From contig JACKBT010000006.1 of the NCBI GenBank assembly GCA_020634415.1, positions 120,127 to 184,126 of the forward strand: a DNA stretch of 64,000 nt, written 5' to 3'. Shown here one piece after another: positions 7,475 to 15,654 of the stretch; position 1 is the stretch's first letter, and each line of letters begins with the position of its first letter. The notes beneath the pieces are model-generated. The model searched no databases. It worked only from the letters and a program-made list of their open reading frames with translations, and was not told the origin of the DNA. The DNA is from Ardenticatenaceae bacterium (GTDB lineage: Bacteria; Chloroflexota; Anaerolineae; Promineifilales; Promineifilaceae). A program made the position numbers and the translations under genes.

Positions 7475-10387
7475 ATGGATACTTTATTACAGCAAAATTT
7501 AGAGCTATTCGATTTTGAGTTTGAGCGTGAGCCCGAAACTGCCGAACTTGCTTTGCTTTTTACAAACCGTGAATATGGTGCATCAGAAATATCATTTGGC
7601 TCACGGTTGATTTTAGAAGATGCAAGACGACTCTCAGCAACGGCTGTATATCTTCGCCATAGTCAAACACATCCATTCCCTCAACCGCAAGTATTTATTT
7701 ACGACAATACATCACAACAATTCAGTGATTCACAGTTGGCTGAAATCCATCGCAAGATTTGGAGCAGCGATATTGTCTCTGTGTACTATGTTGTTGAACG
7801 AACACAGATAAGAATCTTCGATGCACGAGAATCTGTTGAGTTTGATGGCGAACGAATGGTTGCCAAGCCATTTGAGACACTAAACCTTGTCGCAGAGGCA
7901 CAAGAAACATACAAGAACTATTCTGCCAAATTATTTGAAAATGGTTCATTTTGGGAGTTGCCGGAGCACCGTAACAAATTTTTGCACAGCAACGGGTCAA
8001 GTAACACACTCATTGCCGAGTTAAAAAAAGTACGCCAAGATCTTGTAGCAGAAAACCAACATAGTCGAGAACTCATTCAAAAACTTCTTGTACAAAGTAT
8101 TTTGGTCAAGTATTTGGAAGAACACCGCGATGAGGATGGAAATGGTGTTTTTGAGGAAGGCTTTTTCGCCCAATTTGGGGGTGCGGAAGATTTTTGTGAT
8201 GTGATTCGTAATGGTGAAATCATTCCCTTTCTGAAAAGCCTCAGTATCCATTTCAATGGCAAGATTTTTGAGCTAACGGCTGATGAGATTGCCCAAGTAA
8301 ATACGCTTAACCTTGATCGTCTGGCTATATTTCTTGATGCCAAATCTGTGAATGGACAATATTCATTTTGGCGACTCTATGCCTTTGATTATGTTCCTGT
8401 AGAAGTGATCAGCCGAATCTATGAAGAGTTTATTTCGGGGCGAGCCGATGCTGTCTATACACCGACCCATCTTGCCCAACTTATGATTGACGAGTGTATG
8501 CCATTGGAAACGCCCCAATCTAATTTCAAGATGATTGATGTCAGTTGTGGATCTGGCATTTTTTTGGTGTTGGGATTCAAAAGGCTTGTACAGTGGTGGC
8601 AAAAACAAGAATACGAAAAGACAGGGGAAATCACACGACCTAACGTAACAACACTGCAATCAATGTTGCGAGACTCAATTTATGGCGTAGATGTTGAAAA
8701 AGACTCTGTTCGCCTTGCTGTATTTAGTTTGAGCTTGGCACTTTGTAATATGCTGTCGCCTACGGAAATTTGGCTTAATCTTAAATTTGATAATCTTGAG
8801 GAAAACAACCTTTTACATGTTGATTTCTTCGAGTTTTTGCATACAAGGGAAAATGGCAAATTTGATCTTGTTATAGGTAATCCACCTTTCAAGAGCAGCA
8901 GTGATGAAGTAGCACAAATAATCGAAAAGCATGATTTGGATTTAGAGATTGATATTCCCCAAAAACAGATCGCTCTCCTGTTTTTGAATCAGGCAATGCA
9001 GCTATTACGCTCAGGTGGGTTACTTAGTTTGGTTTTGCCAGCGGGACCGCTTCTCTACAATAAATCTCTAAAATATCGAGCGCACTTTTTCTCCAAGTAC
9101 GAAGTTCCCCAAATTATTGATCTATCTACATTATTTCGAGAAGGACACTTGTTCGAGTCAGAGGTAGCTACTGCCGTTATCTTTGCCAAGAATCAAACCC
9201 CAGAGCCAGATCACTCCATTTTGCATATTGCCGTAAAAAGAACAAAAGCCGCTAGAGATAAACGCTTTTTTGAGATTGATCATTATGATCTGCATTATGT
9301 GCCACTCGAAATTGCTATTTCCGATTCAATTGTCTGGAAAACTAATTTATTCGGCGGCGGGCACCTATATTATTTAGTCAAAAGATTGCGTGATAGCTAT
9401 TCATTGGGTGATTATCTGAAACAAAAGAAGGCAGCAACTAAAAACAATGACAGTCCTGATAAATGGATGTTTGGTGAGGGCTACAACATAGGTAAGAAGA
9501 AGCATTCTGCTTCATATATCACAGGTAAGCCATATGTAGAGGCTGACAAATTTAATGAATCAGGCATCATTAAAGTTTCAATTGAGACAGAAACTAGATT
9601 TGACAGTGCAAAAATAAAAAAGGATCAGAAACTAATTTTTGAGCCACCACACTTGCTCATTAAAGAAGTACTAGGCGTTAACCGCTTCACCATTGCATAT
9701 TCAGAAGAATACCTTGTTTTTAGACACCGAATAATTGGTATTCATGCACCTTGGGAAGCTTTGGACGAACTTAAACAAATCGAATCATACCTACAGGGAA
9801 ACTATGCTCTGTTAAAAATGCTTTTACTATCGTTTAGTAGTGAAGCTGGTATAGGTCGTTCTTTCTCCCCTTTGTTGATGAAGGACTTTATGTCATTGCC
9901 TTATCCAGAGGATGACTCAATCCTGGAGTTATCACACAACGAGGAAATGATTGTTCAGGATGTCTTGCAGTATGGTTTGGATTTGCTAAAGCAAGGTGAA
10001 CGGGCTGAAGCAAGTGTGGCACAACCATCCGCAGAACAACTTGTCGCATTTGGTAGCGTTCTTTGTCAAAATCTAAATGCAATCTATCAGTCCAACGGCA
10101 ATGCCTTTCGACCACTTGAACCAATCGAGCATATAGCTTTCATCTGTTACCCCTTTTTCTATGGAAGTGGGACTAAGCCAACCATAGACCCACCATCAAC
10201 CCCGAATGGCTTAAACGCATTGTTGCGCGAAAAAAGAGAAGCGGTCGAATTCCAGCGTGTAGTGCGTTTATACCAAGATGATATTGTTTACTTGATTAAA
10301 CCCAAAATGTTGAAATATTGGCTCAAATCTGTGGCTATTCGTGATGCTACAGACGTGATGCAGGATTTAGTTGCGAGTGGCTATTGA
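7475..10387 (+). CDS. N6-adenine DNA methyltransferase (Eco57I/type IIG-like or large M subunit)
   Basis: The 970-residue protein contains the SAM-binding motif I DVSCGSGIFLV (about residues 354-364), a GVDVEKDSVRLA segment typical of motif II, and the catalytic motif IV NPPF (about 469-472), as in N6-adenine methyltransferases. The first 190 residues (YLRHSQTHPFPQPQVFIYD ... VERTQIRIFDARESVEF) resemble the N-terminal region of Eco57I-like fusion enzymes, but I cannot identify an intact PD-(D/E)XK site there. Residues after about 620 probably form the target-recognition region. The next gene, overlapping by one base, supplies a candidate nuclease. Base composition is AT-richer than in neighbours and ACGGCCGT sites are absent, suggesting recent acquisition. 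Confidence 0.85.
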   Translation: MDTLLQQNLELFDFEFEREPETAELALLFTNREYGASEISFGSRLILEDARRLSATAVYLRHSQTHPFPQPQVFIYDNTSQQFSDSQLAEIHRKIWSSDIVSVYYVVERTQIRIFDARESVEFDGERMVAKPFETLNLVAEAQETYKNYSAKLFENGSFWELPEHRNKFLHSNGSSNTLIAELKKVRQDLVAENQHSRELIQKLLVQSILVKYLEEHRDEDGNGVFEEGFFAQFGGAEDFCDVIRNGEIIPFLKSLSIHFNGKIFELTADEIAQVNTLNLDRLAIFLDAKSVNGQYSFWRLYAFDYVPVEVISRIYEEFISGRADAVYTPTHLAQLMIDECMPLETPQSNFKMIDVSCGSGIFLVLGFKRLVQWWQKQEYEKTGEITRPNVTTLQSMLRDSIYGVDVEKDSVRLAVFSLSLALCNMLSPTEIWLNLKFDNLEENNLLHVDFFEFLHTRENGKFDLVIGNPPFKSSSDEVAQIIEKHDLDLEIDIPQKQIALLFLNQAMQLLRSGGLLSLVLPAGPLLYNKSLKYRAHFFSKYEVPQIIDLSTLFREGHLFESEVATAVIFAKNQTPEPDHSILHIAVKRTKAARDKRFFEIDHYDLHYVPLEIAISDSIVWKTNLFGGGHLYYLVKRLRDSYSLGDYLKQKKAATKNNDSPDKWMFGEGYNIGKKKHSASYITGKPYVEADKFNESGIIKVSIETETRFDSAKIKKDQKLIFEPPHLLIKEVLGVNRFTIAYSEEYLVFRHRIIGIHAPWEALDELKQIESYLQGNYALLKMLLLSFSSEAGIGRSFSPLLMKDFMSLPYPEDDSILELSHNEEMIVQDVLQYGLDLLKQGERAEASVAQPSAEQLVAFGSVLCQNLNAIYQSNGNAFRPLEPIEHIAFICYPFFYGSGTKPTIDPPSTPNGLNALLREKREAVEFQRVVRLYQDDIVYLIKPKMLKYWLKSVAIRDATDVMQDLVASGY

Positions 10388-11049
10388 TGATAAGGGATAG
10401 TATCTCACGCTCTCCAGTCGCGAATATTGAGATTTCCTCTCTCCCACCTGACCAGACTACAAAATCTATCTTAGAATTTCTGGAAACATGGTTTCCGATT
10501 TTTCGTGAAGAGTATGTCAGTATGGCGGTTTCATTACTAGAAGATGACATTTCTAGAGAGCTAAACGCATTTCTTCAAAGTAAGGCAAAAAACTATATAT
10601 TTCGGTTCAATGAGAAAAAAGGCGTTGATTTTCAGATTTTAGTTGAGCCATATATTTTGTGGGCAAAGCCTATATTCATGATTGAAGCAAAAAGATTGCC
10701 ACCTACGAACCCCAAAGATTATGTTCAAGGCAGGACTGGCGGAATTGAGAGATTTAAGCGAGAGCAAGAGGGATTCATTCTTGAGAAAAATCATTGTGCA
10801 ATGGTGGCTTATATTCAACGGCACACGTTTGAACACTGGTTGGCACAAGTCAATCATTGGATCACAGAACTTGTTGCCAATAATGAAAGTTTTGAGGGGG
10901 TTAATTGGGAAGAAAGTGACAAGCTGGTTGCCATTGCATCAAACATGAGTGCTATTGCAAGATACACTTCGAACCATTCCCGAAAAACTCTGGCAAGGCT
11001 AACAGTCAACCACTTCTGGTTTGATATGCGTGTTGATAATTCTGTGTAG
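10387..11049 (+). CDS. Putative PD-(D/E)XK nuclease, partner of the methyltransferase
   Basis: This 220-residue protein has a likely PD-(D/E)XK core: GVDFQILVEP with Asp81, then PIFMIEAKRLP with Glu100 and Lys102, the D-(x18)-E-x-K spacing of restriction-type nucleases. A Q/GG-rich segment and helical C-terminus follow. It starts in a TGATG overlap with the methyltransferase stop (a TTG three bases earlier is an alternative), so the two are translationally coupled. The likely role is DNA cleavage at the sequence protected by the upstream enzyme. I do not recognise the precise family; the nuclease call rests on motif and context. Confidence 0.6.
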   Translation: MIRDSISRSPVANIEISSLPPDQTTKSILEFLETWFPIFREEYVSMAVSLLEDDISRELNAFLQSKAKNYIFRFNEKKGVDFQILVEPYILWAKPIFMIEAKRLPPTNPKDYVQGRTGGIERFKREQEGFILEKNHCAMVAYIQRHTFEHWLAQVNHWITELVANNESFEGVNWEESDKLVAIASNMSAIARYTSNHSRKTLARLTVNHFWFDMRVDNSV

Positions 11050-11485
11050 TTTTTCTGTTGAACCTCTGTTGTCAGTTGTCATTAGCAACGGCCGTCTACC
11101 CCAGCCCCATCTCCTCATCACACGCCACCACCACATGCAAATGCCTTACACATTACCTACAAAGCCTTACAGGTAATGCGAGCAGCCTTACAGGTAACAT
11201 GAGCAGCCTTGCAGGCAGCATGTAAGAGCTTTGCAAGTAACGCGAGCAGCCTTACAGGTAACGCGAGCAGCCTTACAGGTAACATGAGTAGCCTTGCAGG
11301 CAGCATGTAAGAGCCTTGCATGTTACCCGCAAAGCCTTGCAAGTAACGCGAGCGGCAGCCACATGTAAGCGAAAAGCTTGCCATCCTGCCGAGTACCACA
11401 TTATAATTTGCCTCGTTGCTTTCCCTTTTTTTGTGTACGCTCCCATTTTTCCATTTGTTCCGGGAAAGTGGAGCAGGAGGTGATA
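11050..11485. other. Gene-free stretch with minisatellite
   Basis: No credible gene lies here. It holds the return of the ACGGCCGT motif (11087), which marks the right boundary of the motif-free island, then the 21-bp tandem array and the Shine-Dalgarno site of the following gene. A reverse-strand open frame through the array is mostly antisense to the gene at 11486 and shows no family features. Confidence 0.6.
11163..11353. repeat. 21-bp minisatellite, about nine units
   Basis: Nine tandem units of 21-22 bp with consensus AGCCTTACAGGTAACGCGAG plus C run without gaps; a more degenerate unit may precede at 11142. Units 2-4 and 6-8 suggest a higher-order block duplication, because both series contain the AGCCTTGCAGGCAGCATGTA variant. 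There are no spacers, so this is not a CRISPR array. Confidence 0.9.
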
Positions 11486-11812
11486 ATGGCCGATAAACGC
11501 AGAAGCCCAACAGATACTCGTGATCAAGCAATTCAGATTCGTGAAGCCTGGACAGCCCTGGACGCCACCCGCAGCTATGGCAGCTACGACCTGGCAGACC
11601 TACAAACAGCCCTGGCGAATTTGGATAGTGCCGAAGCAAATGTTGCCAACCTGGAAGCTCAGCTAACTCAGGCTCGCAACGCACGCATTGAAGAGCGGCA
11701 CACCCTGTGGGAAATAGTCAAACGAGTACGCGCCGGTGCCAAAGCCGATCACGGCGACGATAGTAGTGAGTATGAGATGTTTGGGGGAACCCGCATGAGC
11801 GAAAAGGGTTAA
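11486..11812 (+). CDS. Small coiled-coil protein of unknown function
   Basis: The 108-residue product has a strong Shine-Dalgarno (AGGAGGTGAT, 11475-11484) immediately before ATG 11486, which decides this start against the longer open frame. A helical middle (about 40-90, with LQTALANLDSAEANVANLEA heptads) is followed by a conserved-looking tail, GDDSSEYEMFGGTRMSEKG, which I associate with small uncharacterised proteins of many bacteria. The function is unknown. It is probably monocistronic, with a hairpin directly downstream. Confidence 0.75.
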   Translation: MADKRRSPTDTRDQAIQIREAWTALDATRSYGSYDLADLQTALANLDSAEANVANLEAQLTQARNARIEERHTLWEIVKRVRAGAKADHGDDSSEYEMFGGTRMSEKG

Positions 11813-11821
11813 TCCCCTCAC

Positions 11822-11852
11822 ACCCTCAGAGGATTCATGAGCCTCTGAGGGT
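11822..11852 (+). terminator. Strong hairpin after the coiled-coil gene
   Basis: An 11-bp perfect stem pairs ACCCTCAGAGG (11822-11832) with CCTCTGAGGGT (11842-11852) over a 9-base loop. There is no uridine run, so termination is only likely, not certain. Confidence 0.55.
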
Positions 11853-11938
11853 ACTCCATTCCCGTTAATCCCAGCCAACCCCATTTTCAGCCCCCGTAAC
11901 CCAACACCTGCCACTTCCCTATAACGCACTGCGGCATG

Positions 11939-11967
11939 TTGTCAGCCCCTCCCCAAAAAGCTATAAT
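11939..11967 (+). promoter_or_regulatory. Promoter upstream of the zinc-ribbon membrane gene
   Basis: TTGTCA (11939-11944), a 17-bp spacer and perfect TATAAT (11962-11967) lie about 100 bases upstream of the ATG at 12070. Confidence 0.7.
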
Positions 11968-12069
11968 TCCCATCGAGGCCAACACCTCAACAAAAGAAAG
12001 AGAAACATGTACACCCAATCAATCACCTAACACACCCAATTACGCATTACGTTTTACGTATTACGCCCC

Positions 12070-12585
12070 ATGTCCCACCTCGTCAAAATCAAAGCCCGTC
12101 CCAACCAACCCGTCCACTTCCCCCCCCTTTGTGTGAACTGCGCCCAACCCGCCACCACCCAAATGGGCCTGCACCAACGGCTGGGCCGCGTCACCCGCCT
12201 GATAGCTGTGCCCCTGTGCCAGACATGCCACTATGAACTGCGCCGCCGCTCTGGTGACGAAGAGCGGCTTTACAAAATCGGTTGGCTCGTCAGCGGCATT
12301 CTCTTCCTCTTCGCCCTTGCCATCCTTCTCATCCTCACACCGGGCACACTGGGTGTTGGGCTGCGCTTGTTAATGGCTGGCTTCGCCGCCGCCATCCTGG
12401 CCGGTTTCGTCTTCCTCCTCTTCCGCCGCGCCAGCCGCCGCGCCGAACTGCCCGCCAAACAAGCCATCCGCCAATCCGCCCAAATCGCTAACTTTTCCTG
12501 GCGGGCCACAACCTTTGAATTTAAGAACGAAACATTCGCGGATCAATTCCGCACGATGAATGAAACAAGATTAATGGAAATCTAA
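12070..12585 (+). CDS. Zinc-ribbon-like membrane protein of unknown function
   Basis: The 171-residue protein begins with two Cys pairs (LCVNCAQP and LCQTCHYE, about residues 24 and 53) suited to binding a metal such as zinc. Two membrane helices follow (about 75-95 and 100-120), then a short soluble tail. I do not recognise a named family. A promoter lies about 100 bases upstream, and TTTACGT-type words (12045-12066) run almost up to the ATG, with no clear Shine-Dalgarno. It precedes etfBA but is separated from it by a 22-bp palindrome. Confidence 0.7.
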   Translation: MSHLVKIKARPNQPVHFPPLCVNCAQPATTQMGLHQRLGRVTRLIAVPLCQTCHYELRRRSGDEERLYKIGWLVSGILFLFALAILLILTPGTLGVGLRLLMAGFAAAILAGFVFLLFRRASRRAELPAKQAIRQSAQIANFSWRATTFEFKNETFADQFRTMNETRLMEI

Positions 12586-12590
12586 TTGCG

Positions 12591-12612
12591 TAATTACGTC
12601 ATGACGTAATTA
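12591..12612. repeat. Perfect 22-bp palindrome between genes
   Basis: TAATTACGTCA is followed directly by its exact complement, with no loop. It lies between the zinc-ribbon gene stop and the etfB Shine-Dalgarno site (GGAGG, 12616-12620). It could be an operator, or a member of the TAATTAC repeat class. Confidence 0.75.
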
Positions 12613-12626
12613 CTCGGAGGTATTTA

Positions 12627-13424
12627 ATGAAAGTTGTTGTTTGTACCAAGCAGACACCCAGCACAACGGCCGTCTTCAAAGTCACTGGCGGCACGGTAAG
12701 CTGGGATGATCCTGGTGGCAAGCCCCTCGTGGTCAACCCCTGGGACGAATACGCTATCGAAGAGGCCATCCGCCTCACCGAAAATCACGGCGCAACCGAA
12801 GCCATCGCCCTCACCGTCGGCAGCGAAGACAGCAAAGAAGTCCTCAAAACCGCCCTAGCTATGGGCTGCAGCGACGCCGTCCTCGTCGCCGATGAAGCCT
12901 TCACCGGCTCCGACACCCTCGGCACCGCCCGCGTCCTGGCCGCCGCCCTCAACAAAGTCGGCGACGTGCAAATTGCCGTTTTCGGCAAGCAGGCCATAGA
13001 CGGCGACACAGGCCAAACCGTCCTGCAAACTGCCCGCATCCTCGGCTGGACACCCCTCACCTACGTCTCCGCCATCACCCAGATTGGCGATGGGCAAATC
13101 ACCGTCGAGCGTCTGTTGGACGATGGCAAGGAGACCGTGACGGCCCCCTTACCCGTCGTCGTCGGTGTTGTCAAAGAGATCAACGAGCCGCGCTACCCCT
13201 CCTTCATGGGCATCCGCAAAGCCAACCGCGCCAACATCCCCACCTGGACCGCCGCCGATTTAGACATCGCTGGCGAAGTCGGCGCAGCGGCCAGCAAAGT
13301 AGACTGGTCCAACGTCTACACCATCCCGCCCCGTGAAGGCAGTGTCGAAATCATCGAAGCAGATAGCGTCGAAGAGCAAGCCCGCATCCTCGTGGATCGG
13401 CTGTTTGAGGAGAAAGTGATATGA
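12627..13424 (+). CDS. etfB: Electron transfer flavoprotein beta subunit
   Basis: The 265-residue protein starts KVVVCTKQTP and contains the EtfB core 'VNPWDEYAIEEAIRL', 'LKTALAMGCSDAVLV', 'GKQAIDGDTGQT' and 'EINEPRYPSFMGIRKA', the family's recognition-loop region. With EtfA it forms the soluble FAD/AMP heterodimer that passes electrons from acyl-CoA dehydrogenases to the quinone pool. A good GGAGG site precedes the ATG, and the stop overlaps the etfA start by four bases. No dehydrogenase or ETF-quinone oxidoreductase gene is visible in the window. Confidence 0.97.
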   Translation: MKVVVCTKQTPSTTAVFKVTGGTVSWDDPGGKPLVVNPWDEYAIEEAIRLTENHGATEAIALTVGSEDSKEVLKTALAMGCSDAVLVADEAFTGSDTLGTARVLAAALNKVGDVQIAVFGKQAIDGDTGQTVLQTARILGWTPLTYVSAITQIGDGQITVERLLDDGKETVTAPLPVVVGVVKEINEPRYPSFMGIRKANRANIPTWTAADLDIAGEVGAAASKVDWSNVYTIPPREGSVEIIEADSVEEQARILVDRLFEEKVI

Positions 13425-14398
13425 GCGGCGTATGGGTATGGATTGAAAACAAAGATGGACAGATACCAGCCGTCAGCCGTGAGGCCATCGGCGCGGCCCG
13501 CAAGGTGGCCGATGGGCTGGGTCAATCCCTGACAGGGCTTGTCTTTGGGCAAGATGTAGCTGGTGTGGCCGACACCGCCTTCGCCCTGGGCGTAGATGCC
13601 GTGTTGGGCAGTGATGATGCCAGCCTCGCCAACTTCCGTGTGGAAGCCTATGGCCCGCTGGCGGCCCAACTGGCTCAAGAGCGCGGCCCCAGCGTCATCA
13701 TCATCGGCGGCTCCACTCGCGGACGGGATTTGGCAGCGTGGACGGCCGTTGATCTCAACGCTGGCCTCGTAGCTGATGGCATTGATGTGGCCGTAGAAGG
13801 CGACACGGTGCAGGTGACACGGCCCGTGTACGCGGGCAAACTGCTGGCAACCGTGCATGTCACCACCGGCACACAAATCATCACCCTGCGCAGCCGTGCT
13901 TTTCCGCAGGCTGAAGAGGGCAGCGGGGCAGGTACGGCCGAATGGGTAACGGCCGTCGTCGGCGAAGACGACATCCCCACCAAAATCGTCGGTTTTGCCG
14001 CTAAAGAAGGCGGCGTCAGCCTCACCGATGCCAGCATCATCGTCAGTGGTGGGCGCGGCGTGGGTGGCCCCGAAGGCTTTGCCCCCGTGCGCGAACTGGC
14101 CGACGTGTTGGGCGGCGCGTTAGGCGCATCCCGCGCTGCCGTAGACGCCGGTTGGATTCCCTACGATCATCAAGTTGGGCAAACGGGCAAAACCGTCAGC
14201 CCCGATTTGTATATCGCCAATGGCATCAGCGGCGCCATCCAGCACCAGGCTGGTATGCGTACCGCCAAGGTTATCGTCGCCATCAACAAAGATGCCGAAG
14301 CACCCATCTTCAAGCTGGCGCAGTACGGCATCGTGGGCGATTTGTTCAAGGTAGTACCGGCCTTAACGGCCGAATTCCGCAAACGTCTGGGCAAATAG
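13421..14398 (+). CDS. etfA: Electron transfer flavoprotein alpha subunit
   Basis: This 325-residue protein has the N-terminal adenine-nucleotide-like domain. It also has the C-terminal FAD-binding domain with the EtfA signature: [12 protein letters not shown], then [37 protein letters not shown] and [22 protein letters not shown]. These bind the isoalloxazine and ADP parts of FAD. The ATGA overlap with etfB implies coupled translation in a two-gene operon, closed by the terminator at 14426-14461. Length and motifs are normal for the family. Confidence 0.97.
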   Translation: MSGVWVWIENKDGQIPAVSREAIGAARKVADGLGQSLTGLVFGQDVAGVADTAFALGVDAVLGSDDASLANFRVEAYGPLAAQLAQERGPSVIIIGGSTRGRDLAAWTAVDLNAGLVADGIDVAVEGDTVQVTRPVYAGKLLATVHVTTGTQIITLRSRAFPQAEEGSGAGTAEWVTAVVGEDDIPTKIVGFAAKEGGVSLTDASIIVSGGRGVGGPEGFAPVRELADVLGGALGASRAAVDAGWIPYDHQVGQTGKTVSPDLYIANGISGAIQHQAGMRTAKVIVAINKDAEAPIFKLAQYGIVGDLFKVVPALTAEFRKRLGK

Positions 14399-14425
14399 AT
14401 CCGCGGCGATCATGTAACAATTCTG

Positions 14426-14461
14426 AAAAAGCGTTCGGCCTATAAGTCGGGCGCTTTTTTT
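14426..14461 (+). terminator. Terminator of etfBA
   Basis: AAAAAGCG (14426-14433) pairs with CGCTTTTT (14452-14459) enclosing a smaller GGCC/GTC hairpin, and the T-run continues to 14461. It is a typical intrinsic terminator. Confidence 0.85.
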
Positions 14462-14502
14462 GTAGCCGCGATTTCTTATCGCGTCTGTGGTTGGGAAGCT
14501 TT

Positions 14503-14532
14503 TTTATCTTCATTTAGCCTTTCGGCTATAAT
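14503..14532 (+). promoter_or_regulatory. Possible promoter of the LGFP-like lipoprotein gene
   Basis: A perfect TATAAT (14527-14532) lies about 120 bases before the gene. The best -35 match, TTTATC (14503-14508) with an 18-bp spacer, is poor. Confidence 0.4.
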
Positions 14533-14656
14533 GAGCGGCAATGGATGTGGAAACGGCCGTCTCTCTCCCCCGAATCAACCAGCAGCGGTACAAAAGTTAC
14601 TTGCATCTCTGCCCAGAACATGAGAACCTTTGTCAAAAATGGGTAACTGAGCCTTG

Positions 14657-15586
14657 GTGAAAAAGAGAACAACCCTTTACGTTTTACGTTTTACGATTTT
14701 GACCCTTTTCTGGCTGTCCGCTTGCTCTGGTGGAGCTGATGAAATGCCTGCTGGGGTGGATGAGGTGTTTGCCCCCCACTTCGCGGCGCTGGGGGGCGAA
14801 CGGGTTTTGGGCGAGCCAATTAGCGAAGCCTTCCCCTTAGAGGATGAGGGGCTGACGGTGCAATATTTCCAAAATTTGCGGCTGGAATATGAGACAGGGC
14901 AGCCGCAGTCGGTGCGGGTGTCGCCTTTGGGAGAGTGGGGCTATGAGGGGCTGCGCGAGGTTGTGCCGGACGAGGTAGATGAGAACGGCCGTTCCCGCAC
15001 CTTCCCCACCACCAACGAAACCATCTACAATGAATTTCTCACCTTTTACGAAACGTTCGACGGCGAGCAAATTCTTGGCTGGCCCATTTCGCCCCAGTTA
15101 ACTGTGGGCGGGGTACGAACACAATATTTTGAAAACGGCCGTCTCGAATGGCGACCCCAACTGCCACTGGAGCAGCGGGTGCAGTTGGGCTGGCTGGGCC
15201 GTGAACATTTCGACAGCGAAATGGCCTTCACCTACCGTGCGTTTGAAAATGCCGCGCCCGTAGCCGGAGCCGGTGTGGCGGAAGTGGACATTATGGCCTC
15301 GCTGCAATCCCCCGTCATTTACACCGGCGATGAGCAGCAGCTTTTTGTAACGGCCGTTACGCCCACCGGTGCGCCCGTGACTGATGTGACGGTAACGGCC
15401 GTTCTTTACCACGACAACACCGAAACCCCCCTCTCTCTCGGCGAAACGGACGGCGACGGCCGTTTGAACCAACCCCTCGACTTGCAAAACATCTCCCCCG
15501 GCCAGGATGTGGCGGTGGTGATTACGGTGGCGGAAAACGGCCGTATCCTCGGCCAAACCCGCCTCACCTTCCGCATCTGGTGGTGA
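14657..15586 (+). CDS. Secreted lipoprotein with two LGFP-like repeats
   Basis: The signal peptide ends in a lipobox (LSAC), so the mature protein should be lipid-anchored. Two similar units follow: about residues 40-90 (GGERVLGEPISEAF ... VQYFQNLRLEY) and 120-175 (DGEQILGWPISPQL ... TQYFENGRLEW). They resemble LGFP-type repeats of cell-surface proteins. A C-terminal Ig-like domain (about 215-309) ends the protein. The start is GTG 14657 or TTG 14654; neither has a clear Shine-Dalgarno. Oddly, the hydrophobic core of the signal peptide (LYVLRFTI) is encoded by the TTTACGTTTTACG word repeat that elsewhere is intergenic. Confidence 0.75.
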   Translation: MKKRTTLYVLRFTILTLFWLSACSGGADEMPAGVDEVFAPHFAALGGERVLGEPISEAFPLEDEGLTVQYFQNLRLEYETGQPQSVRVSPLGEWGYEGLREVVPDEVDENGRSRTFPTTNETIYNEFLTFYETFDGEQILGWPISPQLTVGGVRTQYFENGRLEWRPQLPLEQRVQLGWLGREHFDSEMAFTYRAFENAAPVAGAGVAEVDIMASLQSPVIYTGDEQQLFVTAVTPTGAPVTDVTVTAVLYHDNTETPLSLGETDGDGRLNQPLDLQNISPGQDVAVVITVAENGRILGQTRLTFRIWW

Positions 15587-15596
15587 GAGAAGAGGA

Positions 15597-15638
15597 GGAT
15601 TGGAGACTGGAGATTAGGGATTGTCCAGCCTCCAATCC
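15597..15638. repeat. Intergenic inverted repeat, GGAGATT type
   Basis: GGATTGGAGACTGGA (15597-15611) pairs with TCCAGCCTCCAATCC (15624-15638) with one bulge. It lies between two convergent genes, where it could terminate both transcripts. Confidence 0.75.
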
Positions 15639-15654
15639 CCACCCCGCTCTCTTC

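Noticed and set aside
11163..11353. Possible CRISPR array
   Set aside because: Units are contiguous with no unique spacers, and no cas genes are present.
11476..11482. Strong Shine-Dalgarno seen as support for the longer frame from 11378
   Set aside because: The site is positioned for ATG 11486, so the longer N-terminus is not translated.
11157..11684. 175-codon minus-strand frame running through the minisatellite
   Set aside because: The repetitive part simply translates the tandem repeat, and the rest is antisense to a gene with a strong ribosome-binding site.
11936..12136. 66-codon + frame before the zinc-ribbon membrane gene
   Set aside because: It contains the promoter and word repeats and overlaps the better-supported start at 12070.
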